A DNA stretch of 64,000 nt from Lapidilactobacillus wuchangensis (GCF_003946645.1 NZ_RHOU01000010.1:1-64000); one strand, 5' to 3'. Shown: positions 34,652 through 43,049, numbered from the stretch's first letter. Numbers and translations: made by a program. The notes: generated by a model not told the origin, from the letters alone.

Positions 34652-35524
34652 ATGAAATATTTAGTTACTGGTGCCACTGGTCATTTAGGCCGTGATGTGG
34701 TGCGCGATTTAATTGCTCAAGTTGGCGCTGCCCAAGTCGTCGCCGGAGTTCACACCCCAGCAAAGGCTGAATTTTTGCGGAAACAAGGCGTTGAATTGGC
34801 TGCCATCGATTATTTGAATGTGGCCACAATGACCACCGCTTTGCAGGGCGTCGACGTTTTAGTGTATATCCCCAGCAAAACTTATGATATCGTGCAGCGG
34901 GTGACCGAGTTGGAAAACACGTTGACCGCCATGAAAAAAGCGCAAGTATCGCAAATCGTTTTTGTCAGCTTCTATGCTGATCAGGAGAACAATCCTTTCG
35001 TGATGTCACCATATTATGGCTATGCGCCACGCCGTTTAGCAGCGTCAGGCTTGCAATTCGCTGTTTTGAAAAACGCCTTGTACGCCGATCCATTAGTGCC
35101 ATATTTACCTGAGTTGATTCAGCGCCACGCTTTAATTTATCCCGTTGGTGATCAGGCAATGTCATTCATCACCCAGCAGGATAGTGCACTGGCGATTGCC
35201 ACAGTCGCAGCTCATCAGTCTTTGCGCGACCAAGGTCAGGTGTATACGTTGACTCAGCAACAGGCTTGGCAAATGCCGGCCCTAGGTCAGCTAATGAGCA
35301 AAGTGACTGGCCAACAAATCGGTTATCAACCAGTGAGTGTGACCGAGTTTGGTCAGATTTATGCCGCTGAGGGTGATGGTCAGGAGCTCGCTTCCATGTA
35401 TCAGGCTGGCGCCATGGGCTTACTAGATCAAGTAACAACTGATTTTGAACAAATTACTGGCCAAGCGCCAGAATCAATGGCTGATTTTTTGACCAAAAGT
35501 GTCCATAACGCAACTACAAAATAG
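34652..35524 (+). CDS. NmrA/QorB-like NAD(P)-dependent oxidoreductase
   Basis: A 290-residue atypical short-chain dehydrogenase. The Rossmann motif TGATGHLGRDV (about 5-15) binds NAD(P), and a VFVSFYAD strand follows. The catalytic YxxxK is not obvious, as in NmrA-type and QorB quinone reductases, where the fold is used for quinone reduction or redox sensing. GTG at 34643 is in frame but nearly touches the weak GAAAG ribosome site, so the ATG at 34652 is chosen. It stands alone between repeat E6 and an antitoxin RNA. Confidence 0.78.
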   Translation: MKYLVTGATGHLGRDVVRDLIAQVGAAQVVAGVHTPAKAEFLRKQGVELAAIDYLNVATMTTALQGVDVLVYIPSKTYDIVQRVTELENTLTAMKKAQVSQIVFVSFYADQENNPFVMSPYYGYAPRRLAASGLQFAVLKNALYADPLVPYLPELIQRHALIYPVGDQAMSFITQQDSALAIATVAAHQSLRDQGQVYTLTQQQAWQMPALGQLMSKVTGQQIGYQPVSVTEFGQIYAAEGDGQELASMYQAGAMGLLDQVTTDFEQITGQAPESMADFLTKSVHNATTK

Positions 35525-35549
35525 AACGTGAAAGTGTCATTCTAAAAGT

Positions 35550-35577
35550 TTGCTCATTGATGAGTTCATGTTATACT
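35550..35577 (+). promoter_or_regulatory. Promoter of antitoxin RNA 2
   Basis: TTGCTC at 35550-35555 and TATACT at 35572-35577 are 16 bp apart. Confidence 0.55.
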
Positions 35578-35583
35578 GAAGAT

Positions 35584-35697
35584 ATTAAAAGAAGTGATTG
35601 CGCGGTTGGCAATCACTCCTCATGGAACCGTTAAAATGGTGGCCAGTTGTTTAATCTAAAAACCGCTTAACTCGCCAAAGTTAGGAGCGGTTTTTTT
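35584..35697 (+). ncRNA. Antitoxin RNA of Hol_Tox cassette 2
   Basis: A predicted ~114-nt RNA with 5' hairpin GTGATTGC/GCAATCAC, a middle hairpin with GGAACCG and GGTGGCC, and terminator AAACCGCT/AGCGGTTT at about 35659-35698. The fold matches the RNAs at 29651 and 36937; the 5' hairpin has compensatory changes. Its partner toxin on the other strand seems to have lost its own expression signals. Confidence 0.68.
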
Positions 35698-35704
35698 GTT
35701 TCAT

Positions 35705-35776
35705 CTATTTTTTTAGGTCGTTGTTCGCAGTCAGCAAGGCAATGACAAACATGCCAAAAGCTAACATTAGCTCCAA
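35705..35776 (-). CDS. Hol_Tox-like toxin, N-terminally shortened (cassette 2)
   Basis: A 23-codon frame (TTG start at 35776, TAG at 35705) reading LELMLAFGMFVIALLT then a polar KK end. It aligns without gaps to residues 7-29 of the cassette 1 toxin, so the first six residues are missing. No ribosome site is visible. The terminator of araC lies only about nine bases upstream, leaving no room for a promoter. This is probably a relic kept beside a still intact antitoxin RNA gene. Confidence 0.45.
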   Translation of the reverse strand: MELMLAFGMFVIALLTANNDLKK

Positions 35777-35784
35777 TGGAACAT

Positions 35785-35838
35785 CAAAAAAGGACTCGTC
35801 AACCTGATTGAAAAATCAGATTGCGAGTTCTTTTTTTT
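35785..35838. terminator. Bidirectional terminator after araC
   Basis: GGACTCGTC.ACCTGATT pairs with AATCAGATTGCGAGTTC, flanked by A and T runs on both sides. It ends the AraC-family gene on the minus strand. Confidence 0.78.
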
Positions 35839-35842
35839 GTGG

Positions 35843-36739
35843 TTATTGTTGCTCTAATTGCTGCACTTGAGCGCTTAAATCTACGCCGGGGTCGACTTGG
35901 TTGTTGTTCAAGAAAGTATGAGTGTAAGCTTGGCGATACTGATTAGGCGTCAGGTGGTTTTTCTTTTTAAAGAGGCGCTCGAAGTATTTCACGTCGCTGA
36001 AGAAAGCTGACTCACTAATAGCTTTAACTGATTCCTTGGTCGATAACAAAAGTAACTTAGCATAATCCAGTCGCAATTGATTGGTGTACGCCATGATGGT
36101 CAAGCCAGTTTCACGTTTAAAAATCCGATTAAGATAATCAGGGTTCATGAAAAACTGAGCCGCAATTTCCGGCAAACTTTGATGTTGAGCCAAATTGATC
36201 CGCAGCCATTCTTTAATCTCATTAAGTGAAGTTTGATGCGTCGTGGCTTGGGCATTCTGATTGCGTACCGCATCAGCTAAAGTCAGAATTAAGAGTGATG
36301 TTTGATAATCGCTTGTTAGCGGGCGAATGGCAGCGTTATGGGCAAAGTCCAATAACTGTTGCGCCGCTATAACGGTCTGCGAGAATTCATTTAAATGATA
36401 AAAGCGGGGCAAACTGATCTGATTTGCTGACTTCTGTTCAGTAACATTAATTTGATAATTGCCGTGTTGAATAAAGTGACACCAAATGAAGCTACTTTTC
36501 TCAACGGTCGGTTGAGCGCCAGTGATGGTTTCAAAAGGAAAAACAGTTAGAATATCACCAGGACCAACATGAAAAGTCTGCTCAGCAATTTGTAGATGGA
36601 CTTGGCCACTCAGCCCAATAATTAATTCGGTATCTTGTTGATGAGTCATTTGATGATGCCGCCAGCCTAATTCGGCAGTAAACTGGCCACTTTGTAAATA
36701 ATGAACCGGTGTGTTTAACGAGAACTGTAAATTTTCCAT
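35843..36739 (-). CDS. AraC-family transcriptional regulator
   Basis: A 298-residue regulator with an N-terminal cupin ligand domain (about 1-160; LIIGLSGQVHLQI, VGPGDILTVFPFE) and two C-terminal HTH motifs (about 185-285). The second contains FFSDVKYFERLFKKKNHLTPNQYR, the AraC signature. The ORF extends to 36766, but TTAGGAG six bases before the ATG at 36739 fixes the start. A sugar or similar small ligand is likely. The gene stands alone, with a Hol_Tox-like cassette on either side, so its target is not suggested by neighbours. Confidence 0.88.
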   Translation of the reverse strand: MENLQFSLNTPVHYLQSGQFTAELGWRHHQMTHQQDTELIIGLSGQVHLQIAEQTFHVGPGDILTVFPFETITGAQPTVEKSSFIWCHFIQHGNYQINVTEQKSANQISLPRFYHLNEFSQTVIAAQQLLDFAHNAAIRPLTSDYQTSLLILTLADAVRNQNAQATTHQTSLNEIKEWLRINLAQHQSLPEIAAQFFMNPDYLNRIFKRETGLTIMAYTNQLRLDYAKLLLLSTKESVKAISESAFFSDVKYFERLFKKKNHLTPNQYRQAYTHTFLNNNQVDPGVDLSAQVQQLEQQ

Positions 36740-36901
36740 AACTACTCCTAAGTCGAAAAAATCCACCTTTTCTTTAGTATACCAAAAAGTTTATCGGCCG
36801 ATTCGTTTGCCCGGTCAATTTTTAGCCCCATTGTTGCTCGATAATTGTCCGACACCTGATGTGCTATTAAAAACAACGCTTATTTTGGTCAGGCGCTGGT
36901 G

Positions 36902-36930
36902 TTGGCTTAATGACCAAACCATGTTAAACT
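36902..36930 (+). promoter_or_regulatory. Promoter of antitoxin RNA 3
   Basis: TTGGCT at 36902-36907 and TAAACT at 36925-36930 are 17 bp apart. The -35 is identical to that of antitoxin RNA 1. Confidence 0.55.
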
Positions 36931-36936
36931 GAAGAT

Positions 36937-37047
36937 ACAAAAGAAGTGCCTGCGCGGCTAGCAGACACTCCCCATGGAACCGATAAAACGGTGGCCAAGT
37001 TATTTATCAAAAACCGCTAACTCGGCAAAGTTATTGGCGGTTTTTTA
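36937..37047 (+). ncRNA. Antitoxin RNA of Hol_Tox cassette 3
   Basis: A predicted ~110-nt RNA with 5' hairpin AGTGCCTGC/GCAGACACT, middle hairpin GGAACCG/CGGTGGCC and terminator AAACCGCTAAC/TTGGCGGTTT (about 37010-37047). It is closely similar to the RNA at 35584, so cassettes 2 and 3 look like a duplication around araC. Confidence 0.68.
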
Positions 37048-37053
37048 TTTGGT

Positions 37054-37125
37054 CTATTTTTTAGAATCGCTGTTGGCTGACAATAGCGCAATGATAAGCA
37101 TACCAAAGGCGATCATCAGCTCCAC
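37054..37125 (-). CDS. Hol_Tox-like toxin, N-terminally shortened (cassette 3)
   Basis: A 23-codon frame (GTG start at 37125, TAG at 37054): a VELMIAFGMLIIALLS helix and a polar SDSKK end. It begins at the same residue as the cassette 2 copy and lacks the first six residues of the cassette 1 toxin. A stop codon lies two codons upstream in frame, and the only purine-rich stretch touches the GTG, so translation would be weak. It may be a relic or a shorter family variant. Confidence 0.5.
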   Translation of the reverse strand: MELMIAFGMLIIALLSANSDSKK

Positions 37126-37189
37126 TCTTCAAGAATAGCCACCGCTTAACTTTCCATGTATCCTCAGGCTAGCATATTGTTCAGTTATC

Positions 37190-37290
37190 TTCAATCTGAA
37201 AATTGAACACCACTACTTAGCCACCACTTACAAAATCTGCCTAACAATCTCTCTGGTAAAAAACGAAGATTGTTAGGCAGATTTGTGTTT
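37190..37290. repeat. Spacer-like fragment of an E composite with long hairpin
   Basis: The start resembles the E3/E5 spacer (CACCACTACTTAGCC). It is followed by a near-perfect hairpin, ACAAA.TCTGCCTAACAATCT (37230-37250) against AGATTGTTAGGCAGATTTGT (37267-37286). No E core is attached. The hairpin may end transcription of the GST gene, although the T run is short. Confidence 0.6.
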
Positions 37291-37325
37291 TATCCGGATG
37301 ATTCAATTGTTTAATGATGTGATAA

Positions 37326-37958
37326 TTATTTGTCCTGCAGGCTATGTGGTTTGCCCTCTTGCGCTAAGACACGTTGAACGGCGGGACGTTGGCGCATTTG
37401 CTGGTCGAATTTTTCGAGACCAGCTAGGTTCTTGAAGCCGAATTCCAAGCGACGTAGCCAATTGGTCATCACAAATAAATAGGCGTCTGGCGCGGAGAAT
37501 TGGTTGTTGACTAAATAATTGGCGTTTAGCAAAATCTGATTCAGATACTGCAACCTTGGCGCTACTCGGCTGTAGACAAGTTCTTTGGAATCCTTGGTAT
37601 TTGGCAACCAGTTGCCCTTCCGAAAAGGTGAGATAAAGTTCTTGTGGAGCTCGGTGGCAATGTAGTTTAAGTACATGCGTTGCTGCCAATAATCATCAGA
37701 ATCATAAATGGCAATCAAATTCTTGGTGGGTTCCGTCACACATAAATATTCCAGAATAACGGCACATTCTGTGATTAGGCGGCCATCGTTGGTTTCTAGC
37801 GTTGGCACATATGACTTGGCGTTGATTTGGTTATAATCGCCACCAGCCCAAGTTTTCGTATCCAAATTGACTTTTTCCAACTGATAATCTTGGCCAATTT
37901 CTTCTAACAAGATATGTGGTGCCAGTGAACTAGCTCCTGAAGCGTAAAAGAGTTTCAC
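37326..37958 (-). CDS. Glutathione S-transferase-like protein
   Basis: A 210-residue GST fold: thioredoxin-like N-terminal domain (MKLFYASGASSLAPHILL, then YVPTLETNDG with the cis-proline, and ITECAVILEYL), and a helical C-terminal domain. SSLAPH resembles the beta-class GST start. It could conjugate glutathione or another thiol to electrophiles, or act in stress defence. The start has GGAGG. It lies 25 bp upstream of the hydrolase gene on the same side and order, but each has its own ribosome site. Confidence 0.82.
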   Translation of the reverse strand: MKLFYASGASSLAPHILLEEIGQDYQLEKVNLDTKTWAGGDYNQINAKSYVPTLETNDGRLITECAVILEYLCVTEPTKNLIAIYDSDDYWQQRMYLNYIATELHKNFISPFRKGNWLPNTKDSKELVYSRVAPRLQYLNQILLNANYLVNNQFSAPDAYLFVMTNWLRRLEFGFKNLAGLEKFDQQMRQRPAVQRVLAQEGKPHSLQDK

Positions 37959-37983
37959 TGCAATAGCCTCCTTCGGTCATCGG

Positions 37984-38916
37984 TTAGAGCTGATATTTTT
38001 TAAGAAACCAAGCTACTTTTTTCTGGTAGGCGGCGGGATCGATTGGGAACGATTCGGCGTGATTAGCCTGCGGAACTAACCAAAGTTCCTTAGGTGCAGT
38101 AGTGGCCCGATAATTATCGAGACACATGGCAGTTGGCACATAAGTATCAGCTTCGCCGTGAATGAAGAAGATTGGTCGGGTATTCTTTTCCAAGGCGGCG
38201 ATTGAGTCAACGTCGTCAATGTTAAAACCGAGGACGAAATGATTGATCAAATTGACGATCGGCAACACAGGAAACTTAGGCAAATGAAACTCGACTTTCG
38301 CACGGTATGCTAATTGCGCTGGCAGCGAGCTGTAGCCGCAATCTTCGATGATGCCTTTGACTTGTGGCGGTAAGTCTTCACCGCTCATCATCATGACGAT
38401 GGCGCCACCCATGCTAACGCCAAAGAGGATGATTTCACAGTCGTCGCCTAAATAATCAACTAGATCCAGACACCAATCACGATAATCTAGCCGATCTAAG
38501 CCGCCAAAATTAACCCAATTGCCCGAACTTTCACCATGGCCACGATTATCAGGCATTAACACGTTATAACCTAAATCTTGGTACATTTTGGCAAAAGCGG
38601 CCATGGTTGGGGCACTGCCGTGATAACCGTGGGCAATGACGACTACCTTTTTGGTCGGTTCGGGATGGGGAATGTAAACAGCATGAATGCGATTTTTAGG
38701 ATCATTGTCGTAAAGCCACCAATTCTCAGTGGGTTGATCATCCAGCCATTCATGGGCACGTTGATAAAGTTCATGATAGTGATTATTATCAGTTTGGGCC
38801 GTGGGATGTTCATCAAGGCGGCCGAAACCATAGCGGTAAAGTTCAGAAGTCACCACGCCCATGCCAATAAAAGCGGCACTAGGAATGCCAATTTGAGCTA
38901 CTTTTTTCCAATTCAT
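37984..38916 (-). CDS. Alpha/beta hydrolase, membrane-anchored
   Basis: A 310-residue hydrolase. An N-terminal hydrophobic segment (about residues 5-22) anchors it. VIAHGYHGS forms the oxyanion loop, GVSMGGA carries the serine nucleophile, ADTYVP the aspartate region and QANHAES the histidine. It belongs to the broad group of lactobacillar serine aminopeptidase-like/esterase hydrolases (YqkD-like). The start at 38979 is possible, but GAGGTG seven bases before the ATG at 38916 decides. The substrate is unknown. Confidence 0.82.
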   Translation of the reverse strand: MNWKKVAQIGIPSAAFIGMGVVTSELYRYGFGRLDEHPTAQTDNNHYHELYQRAHEWLDDQPTENWWLYDNDPKNRIHAVYIPHPEPTKKVVVIAHGYHGSAPTMAAFAKMYQDLGYNVLMPDNRGHGESSGNWVNFGGLDRLDYRDWCLDLVDYLGDDCEIILFGVSMGGAIVMMMSGEDLPPQVKGIIEDCGYSSLPAQLAYRAKVEFHLPKFPVLPIVNLINHFVLGFNIDDVDSIAALEKNTRPIFFIHGEADTYVPTAMCLDNYRATTAPKELWLVPQANHAESFPIDPAAYQKKVAWFLKKYQL

Positions 38917-38994
38917 TTTGTTCACCTCACTGAAAGTATTCTCACTTTCATGGTAACTGAAGCGTCTGAAGGCGGGCAAATATTTGGCTCAACT

Positions 38995-39807
38995 TTAATT
39001 CAAGAATTTCTGGCGAAAAGTGTCTAAATCAGTCGGACTCAAATGCAAAGCTTCTTGCCAATAATTAGCAATTCCGCCATAACCAATGGCGACAGTCTGC
39101 AAGGCGCCTTGAATATATAAGGCCTCGCCCGTTTTGGTATTCATTTTGGCGACGGCGGCTTGGACGGCATCGTTGTTAAGTGCTGTTTGGCCGTCAGGAA
39201 AGTCGTACAGATCATTGGTCAACAAGTAGTCTTGAATAATCGTGTCGGTTGGAACGCCCAGTGCCATTAAAATTAGGGCCGCGGTCATGCCAGTACGGTC
39301 TTTACCAGCCGCACAGTGGAAAACAGTGGCGGCATCAGTTGCCTGGCCTAAAAGTACAGTGAATGTTTTGGCAAAAGCAGCTTGGCTATGAGGATTTAAA
39401 ATCACGTTTTGATATATTTGCGCAACGGGATCAGTTAACTTGGGCTGGCGATGACTACCCTTAAGCAGACGCTGAATGCCGTGATAATTAATAATACGAT
39501 CGAAATTAGTCGTCGGATAAACGGGATTGAGCACAACTTGAACGTTGGGCCATGCTTGGTCAGGATAGGCGCTTTGTTCTGAAGGTGCGCGAAGGTCAAT
39601 ATCCCAGTCAATGTTGAGATCACTGAGTAGGACGCAATCATCAGAGGTTAGGCCGCCAAGGGAAGCCGCGCGATAAATCTTTTGCCAAGCCACGGTCTGT
39701 CCGGAAGTTGTTTGATAGCCACCGAGATCACGAAAATTAACCGTGCCAGTCAGCGGAATGACGCGTTGCGGAGTCGTGTGCGAATGATTTTGTTGATTGT
39801 TTGTCAT
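38995..39807 (-). CDS. Tyrosine-protein phosphatase-like (Y_phosphatase3)
   Basis: A 270-residue phosphatase with the P-loop HCAAGKDRTGM (Cx5R, about residues 165-175), preceded by NFRDLGGY near residue 25 and DIDLRAPSE near 75, both usual in this family. Relatives include Listeria LipA-type phosphatases acting on phosphotyrosine or phosphoinositides. It could act on proteins that control polysaccharide or stress, but no kinase is nearby. AAGGTGA precedes the ATG. The hydrolase gene follows in the same direction after about 80 bp. Confidence 0.85.
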   Translation of the reverse strand: MTNNQQNHSHTTPQRVIPLTGTVNFRDLGGYQTTSGQTVAWQKIYRAASLGGLTSDDCVLLSDLNIDWDIDLRAPSEQSAYPDQAWPNVQVVLNPVYPTTNFDRIINYHGIQRLLKGSHRQPKLTDPVAQIYQNVILNPHSQAAFAKTFTVLLGQATDAATVFHCAAGKDRTGMTAALILMALGVPTDTIIQDYLLTNDLYDFPDGQTALNNDAVQAAVAKMNTKTGEALYIQGALQTVAIGYGGIANYWQEALHLSPTDLDTFRQKFLN

Positions 39808-40009
39808 GAAATCACCTTCGTTGGTTGTTTTGATGGATATGTAATCGTATTTGCGGCCGTAACTTTAGAATTGTCAGCAATCATCAACTGAGATCATGGC
39901 TACAGTAGAATTTATTCGGAGACAAATGGAAAAGCTGTCTAGTTGACGACTGAATATAATGTCTTTGGTTAGCAATCTGGCTGTCTTGTGACGTAAATTT
40001 AGGGTGAGA

Positions 40010-40250
40010 GTTGAAAACAGAATTGAGTCTGACTCTGTTCCGGGCTGCTTGGCGTGGAACGCGGCCGACGTTGATCTGAGCCAATTACAAACCAAATTGT
40101 CTCAGATACAAGTCTTATTGTAAGTGCTAAAGCACCAACAATAATTTGGCGGCTGACGCCAAGATCCCTCCACGCCGTCTGGAGTTGAGTTGGCACACTT
40201 TATTCTTGTTAGTGTTCAAGGCAATATTGTGGGATTGCGTTTAGCATTCA
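40010..40250 (-). repeat. E-family repeat, one core (E7)
   Basis: A reverse core with stem CTTGGCGT/ACGCCAAG (perfect), hairpin TTATTGTAAGTGC/GCACCAACAATAA and hairpin TCTGAGCCAATT/AATTGTCTCAGA, followed by about 50 bp of spacer-like sequence. A C-family array starts about 20 bp later. Confidence 0.86.
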
Positions 40251-40269
40251 AATTGGGTCACATTTTCAA

Positions 40270-40562
40270 TTTAAATCCCTTACGCCAAAAGCCGGCACCT
40301 ATCACAACTTGCTGAAACGTGTTCGAGGTGCCAGACTGCTAGGTGTAATTTAATTATTCACTCGATCTGGTTGCACCAGCTCAAGCAAATAATTGAAATT
40401 ACACTACACAGTCTACCCGGCACCTGTCACAACTTGGTTGAAACGTGTTCGAGGTGCCAAATGGCTATGGCTAATTTAAATATCTGCTCGATCGGTTAGC
40501 ACCGCTCAATCAGATATTTGAAATTACCCTACGCCAAAAGCCCGGCACCTCTCACACTCTGT
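40270..40562 (+). repeat. C-family tandem repeats, two copies and a partial one
   Basis: Copies at 40314-40433 and 40441-40561, each beginning AAACGTGTTCGA and ending CACCTNTCACA, preceded by the tail of another copy. Each has an outer stem (GAGGTGCC/GGCACCTC) and an inner stem (TAATTTAAATATCTG/CAGATATTTGAAATTA in copy 2). The three genes that follow such arrays have no common function. Confidence 0.85.
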
Positions 40563-40624
40563 AACTAGTAGTTTAGTTATTTGTCGTATATAATTGAGGT
40601 TAGGAATTGAAAGGCAGGATATCA

Positions 40625-41506
40625 ATGGCGATTACCCCGTTATTTAGCGTTATAATGCCGATTTATAATTTAGAGAAGTATATTGATCGGGCTGTTAAAA
40701 GTATTTTAAATCAATCTTATCGTCAATTGCAGATCATCATTATTGATGATGGTTCGACTGATCAGACGCCGCAGCATTTGGCTCATTGGGCTGAGGTTGA
40801 TTCGCGTGTTGAAGTTCATCGTCAAGAGAATCAAGGTATTTCGGCCGCTCGAAATTTCGGGATGACCTTTGTTAAGGGTGATTTTCTGACGTTTCTTGAT
40901 GGGGATGATTGGGTCGAGCATCGCTATATCGAATATATGGCGACGGCTTTTCGGCAGTATCAGCCAGATATGGTAATTTGCGGTTACGCCATCGATCCAC
41001 CGCATCGAAGCGCCGCCACGAAAGAAGAATCTGGTATTTTAACACGTAAGGAAGCAATTGGTCGGATTTTAAAATTGGGCGGTAGCGTTCGCGGTTACAC
41101 GTGGAATAAGGGCTATTTGATTGACGTGATTCGCACCAATAATCTCCAGTTTGACATTCATATTGGTTTAATGGAAGATCAGCTATTTAATGTTCAATAT
41201 GCCAATCTTTGCGAACGGTTCTATTTCGACACGCAGCCGTTATATCATTACGTGCAGCGTTCTGACAGTATTATTCATGGTTTCGATTTGCAAAAAGTAC
41301 CGGACAATTTTGTTGCTAATTATCGGATTTTTCAAGAATTAAATCGCGCTAAAAGTAAGACTGTGTCATCTATGACCTCACAAAAAAAGACAGCTCAACA
41401 ATTAGCCCGTCGCAAAGCACGGCGACAACGACGGCGGGCGTTGCAAGCTGCCAATGAATTAACTTCGAAAATTACGGATTTAGACGATCGCGTACGTGAT
41501 ATTTAA
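40625..41506 (+). CDS. Family 2 glycosyltransferase with basic C-terminal tail
   Basis: A 293-residue GT2 enzyme of the EpsJ/WaaV type: VIMPIYNLEKYIDRA, DDGSTDQT (about 43-50), the RQENQGISAARNFG loop and the FLDGDDWVE metal site (about 90-98). After the catalytic domain a tail of about 50 residues is rich in lysine, arginine and glutamine (AQQLARRKARRQRRRAL), perhaps binding anionic lipid or polymer. The start at 40607 has no ribosome site; the ATG at 40625 does. The last 35 bp overlap the convergent small gene. Donor and product are unknown. Confidence 0.8.
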   Translation: MAITPLFSVIMPIYNLEKYIDRAVKSILNQSYRQLQIIIIDDGSTDQTPQHLAHWAEVDSRVEVHRQENQGISAARNFGMTFVKGDFLTFLDGDDWVEHRYIEYMATAFRQYQPDMVICGYAIDPPHRSAATKEESGILTRKEAIGRILKLGGSVRGYTWNKGYLIDVIRTNNLQFDIHIGLMEDQLFNVQYANLCERFYFDTQPLYHYVQRSDSIIHGFDLQKVPDNFVANYRIFQELNRAKSKTVSSMTSQKKTAQQLARRKARRQRRRALQAANELTSKITDLDDRVRDI

Positions 41507-41714
41507 TCACCGGGGCATTGTCAACATCTTGTTGATGGGCATCTTTCTCAAAATAAACCGCAAATGAGTTTTCTTGAGTGGCGTCTTCAACAATAATCAA
41601 CGGCGATTGTAAAACGTTACGTTCCTTAAAGATTTCGGCACTCCGTTGAGCAGCTGCAAAGTCATGAGCATTAGCAATGGAATCACCAGGGTTAAAAAAG
41701 ACATCTTCAGACAT
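41472..41714 (-). CDS. Hypothetical protein, 80 residues
   Basis: A small acidic soluble protein that I do not recognise. It has no membrane span. The segment SPLIIVEDATQENSFAVYFEKDA looks like a beta hairpin in the middle. A strong AAAGGAG site nine bases before the ATG supports expression. It is convergent with the glycosyltransferase and overlaps its basic tail by 35 bp. It is divergent from the hydrolase gene at 41820. Confidence 0.6.
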   Translation of the reverse strand: MSEDVFFNPGDSIANAHDFAAAQRSAEIFKERNVLQSPLIIVEDATQENSFAVYFEKDAHQQDVDNAPVIKYHVRDRLNP

Positions 41715-41819
41715 ATTAATCAGCTCCTTTACTTAAATTATAGCGGTTAAACTGCTAAACAACTAAAAATAACACTTAATTTCGCGGTTTTTCCGGGAAT
41801 AGGAGAAAGTGGTAGTACG

Positions 41820-42479
41820 ATGGAAATTAACGTTAATCATACAACAATTTATTACGTGCAGAGTGGTCAAGGCCAACCACTAATTTTGTTACATGGCAAT
41901 GGTGAAAGTCATCAAATTTTTGACAAATTGGTGCCAACTTTAAGTGCCTATTATCAAGTTTTCGCCTTGGATAATCGTGGCCAAGGGAAAAGCGCGCCGG
42001 TCCATGAATTACATTATCAGGATATGGCCAATGACGTGGTTGATTTTATTCACCAATTAGGTTTGGAAAAGCCACTGCTGTACGGTTTTAGTGACGGTGG
42101 TATTATTGGTTTACTGATTGCCAGCCAGCATCCGGATTTATTAGGCAGATTAATGGTCAGTGGGGCCAATCTCAATCCCAACGGCTTACATAGCGCCGAG
42201 CGTTTCTACTATTGGAATTTGCATCTTTGGTCACGACGGCCGGAATTGCGGATTCTCAATACCGAGCCGAACATTACGCAGACTGATCTACAGCGGATTA
42301 CCGTGCCAACTTTAGTGATGGCTGGTGAGAAAGATTCCGTGAAAATCAGTCATACCCGTTATATTTCTGATCAAATTCCCAATTGCCAGTTAATGATTTT
42401 GCCAAAAGAATCGCATGGCAGCTACGTGGTCAATAGTTTCAAATTGCTGCCGATCATTCGTAAGTTTGCTGAAGAATAA
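41820..42479 (+). CDS. Alpha/beta hydrolase
   Basis: A compact 219-residue alpha/beta hydrolase. LLHGNGES (about 23-30) is the oxyanion loop and GFSDGG (about 89-94) the nucleophile elbow. GEKDSVK and ESHGSY supply the acid and histidine of the triad. The cap is very short (LHLWSRRPELRI), so it is close to a minimal fold. It might be an esterase or peptidase-like enzyme; the substrate is unknown. It ends at a bidirectional terminator shared with the GNAT gene. Confidence 0.85.
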   Translation: MEINVNHTTIYYVQSGQGQPLILLHGNGESHQIFDKLVPTLSAYYQVFALDNRGQGKSAPVHELHYQDMANDVVDFIHQLGLEKPLLYGFSDGGIIGLLIASQHPDLLGRLMVSGANLNPNGLHSAERFYYWNLHLWSRRPELRILNTEPNITQTDLQRITVPTLVMAGEKDSVKISHTRYISDQIPNCQLMILPKESHGSYVVNSFKLLPIIRKFAEE

Positions 42480-42488
42480 ATGAAATAT

Positions 42489-42553
42489 AAAAAAGCAGTT
42501 CTAAAAGTTACCTCACTTCAAAACTGAGTGAACTTTTGGTCCTGCTTTTTTTT
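42489..42553. terminator. Bidirectional terminator between hydrolase and GNAT genes
   Basis: AAAAGCAG..AAAAGTT..CTCA pairs with TGAG..AACTTTT..CTGCTTTT. The stop codon of the GNAT gene (42513) lies inside the stem. Confidence 0.75.
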
Positions 42554-43049
42554 CGCGAAAAATTAAGATCTTGGTTGCAAAATTCTGACCCGCAGTCTGA
42601 TAGCTGCCGTTTTTAAAATCGACGCCACCTAAATGATGATAAAAACCTAGCGCTTGGCGATTAGTCGCTAAACAGGTTACGGTCAAGGGCAATAACTGTT
42701 GTTGGCGCAATTGTTGAAGCTTGGCTTGCCAGAGTAAGCGGCCGACCCCGTGTTTTTGCTGGCGTGGGTCCAAGTAAATCGCATAAATTTCACCTGGTGC
42801 AGTTGGTTGCAGCGCTGCTGTATGTTGCGCCCCGCCGGTAATGAAGCCAACGATTTCTTGGCTGGCGTCGATGGCGACTAGCGCTCCAGCTTGTTGATAA
42901 ATTTGTTGCCATAATTGCAGTCGCTGGTCATATGAATGCTGCTCGATCACGCTGGCTGGTAACAGGTTTTGATAAGTTTGGTGCCAACTTGCCACATGAA
43001 TCCGGGCGACAGCAGCGGCATCACTTTGTACCATTGGTCTAATTTGCAT
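42513..43049 (-). CDS. GNAT-family N-acetyltransferase
   Basis: A 178-residue acetyltransferase: MQIRPMVQSDAAAVARIHVASWHQTYQ start, the IYAIYLDPRQQKHGVGRLLW acetyl-CoA region (R/Q-x-x-G-x-G/A type, about 93-112) and the NRQALGFYHHLGG motif (about 131-143). It acetylates an unknown small molecule or protein N-terminus. An ATG at 43115 lies inside repeat E8 and has no ribosome site. AAGGAGA fits the ATG at 43049 (or 43052). The 3' end reaches into the shared terminator. Confidence 0.87.
   Translation of the reverse strand: MQIRPMVQSDAAAVARIHVASWHQTYQNLLPASVIEQHSYDQRLQLWQQIYQQAGALVAIDASQEIVGFITGGAQHTAALQPTAPGEIYAIYLDPRQQKHGVGRLLWQAKLQQLRQQQLLPLTVTCLATNRQALGFYHHLGGVDFKNGSYQTAGQNFATKILIFREKKAGPKVHSVLK

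Noticed and set aside
39894-39944. 16-codon frame starting MATVEFIRRQMEK before E7
   Set aside because: No ribosome site and too short to judge. It may be a remnant, but nothing supports translation.
40270-40562. CRISPR array at the C-family tandem copies
   Set aside because: The units are ~120 nt, internally palindromic and only two or three in number. There are no regular short repeats with unique spacers and no cas genes.
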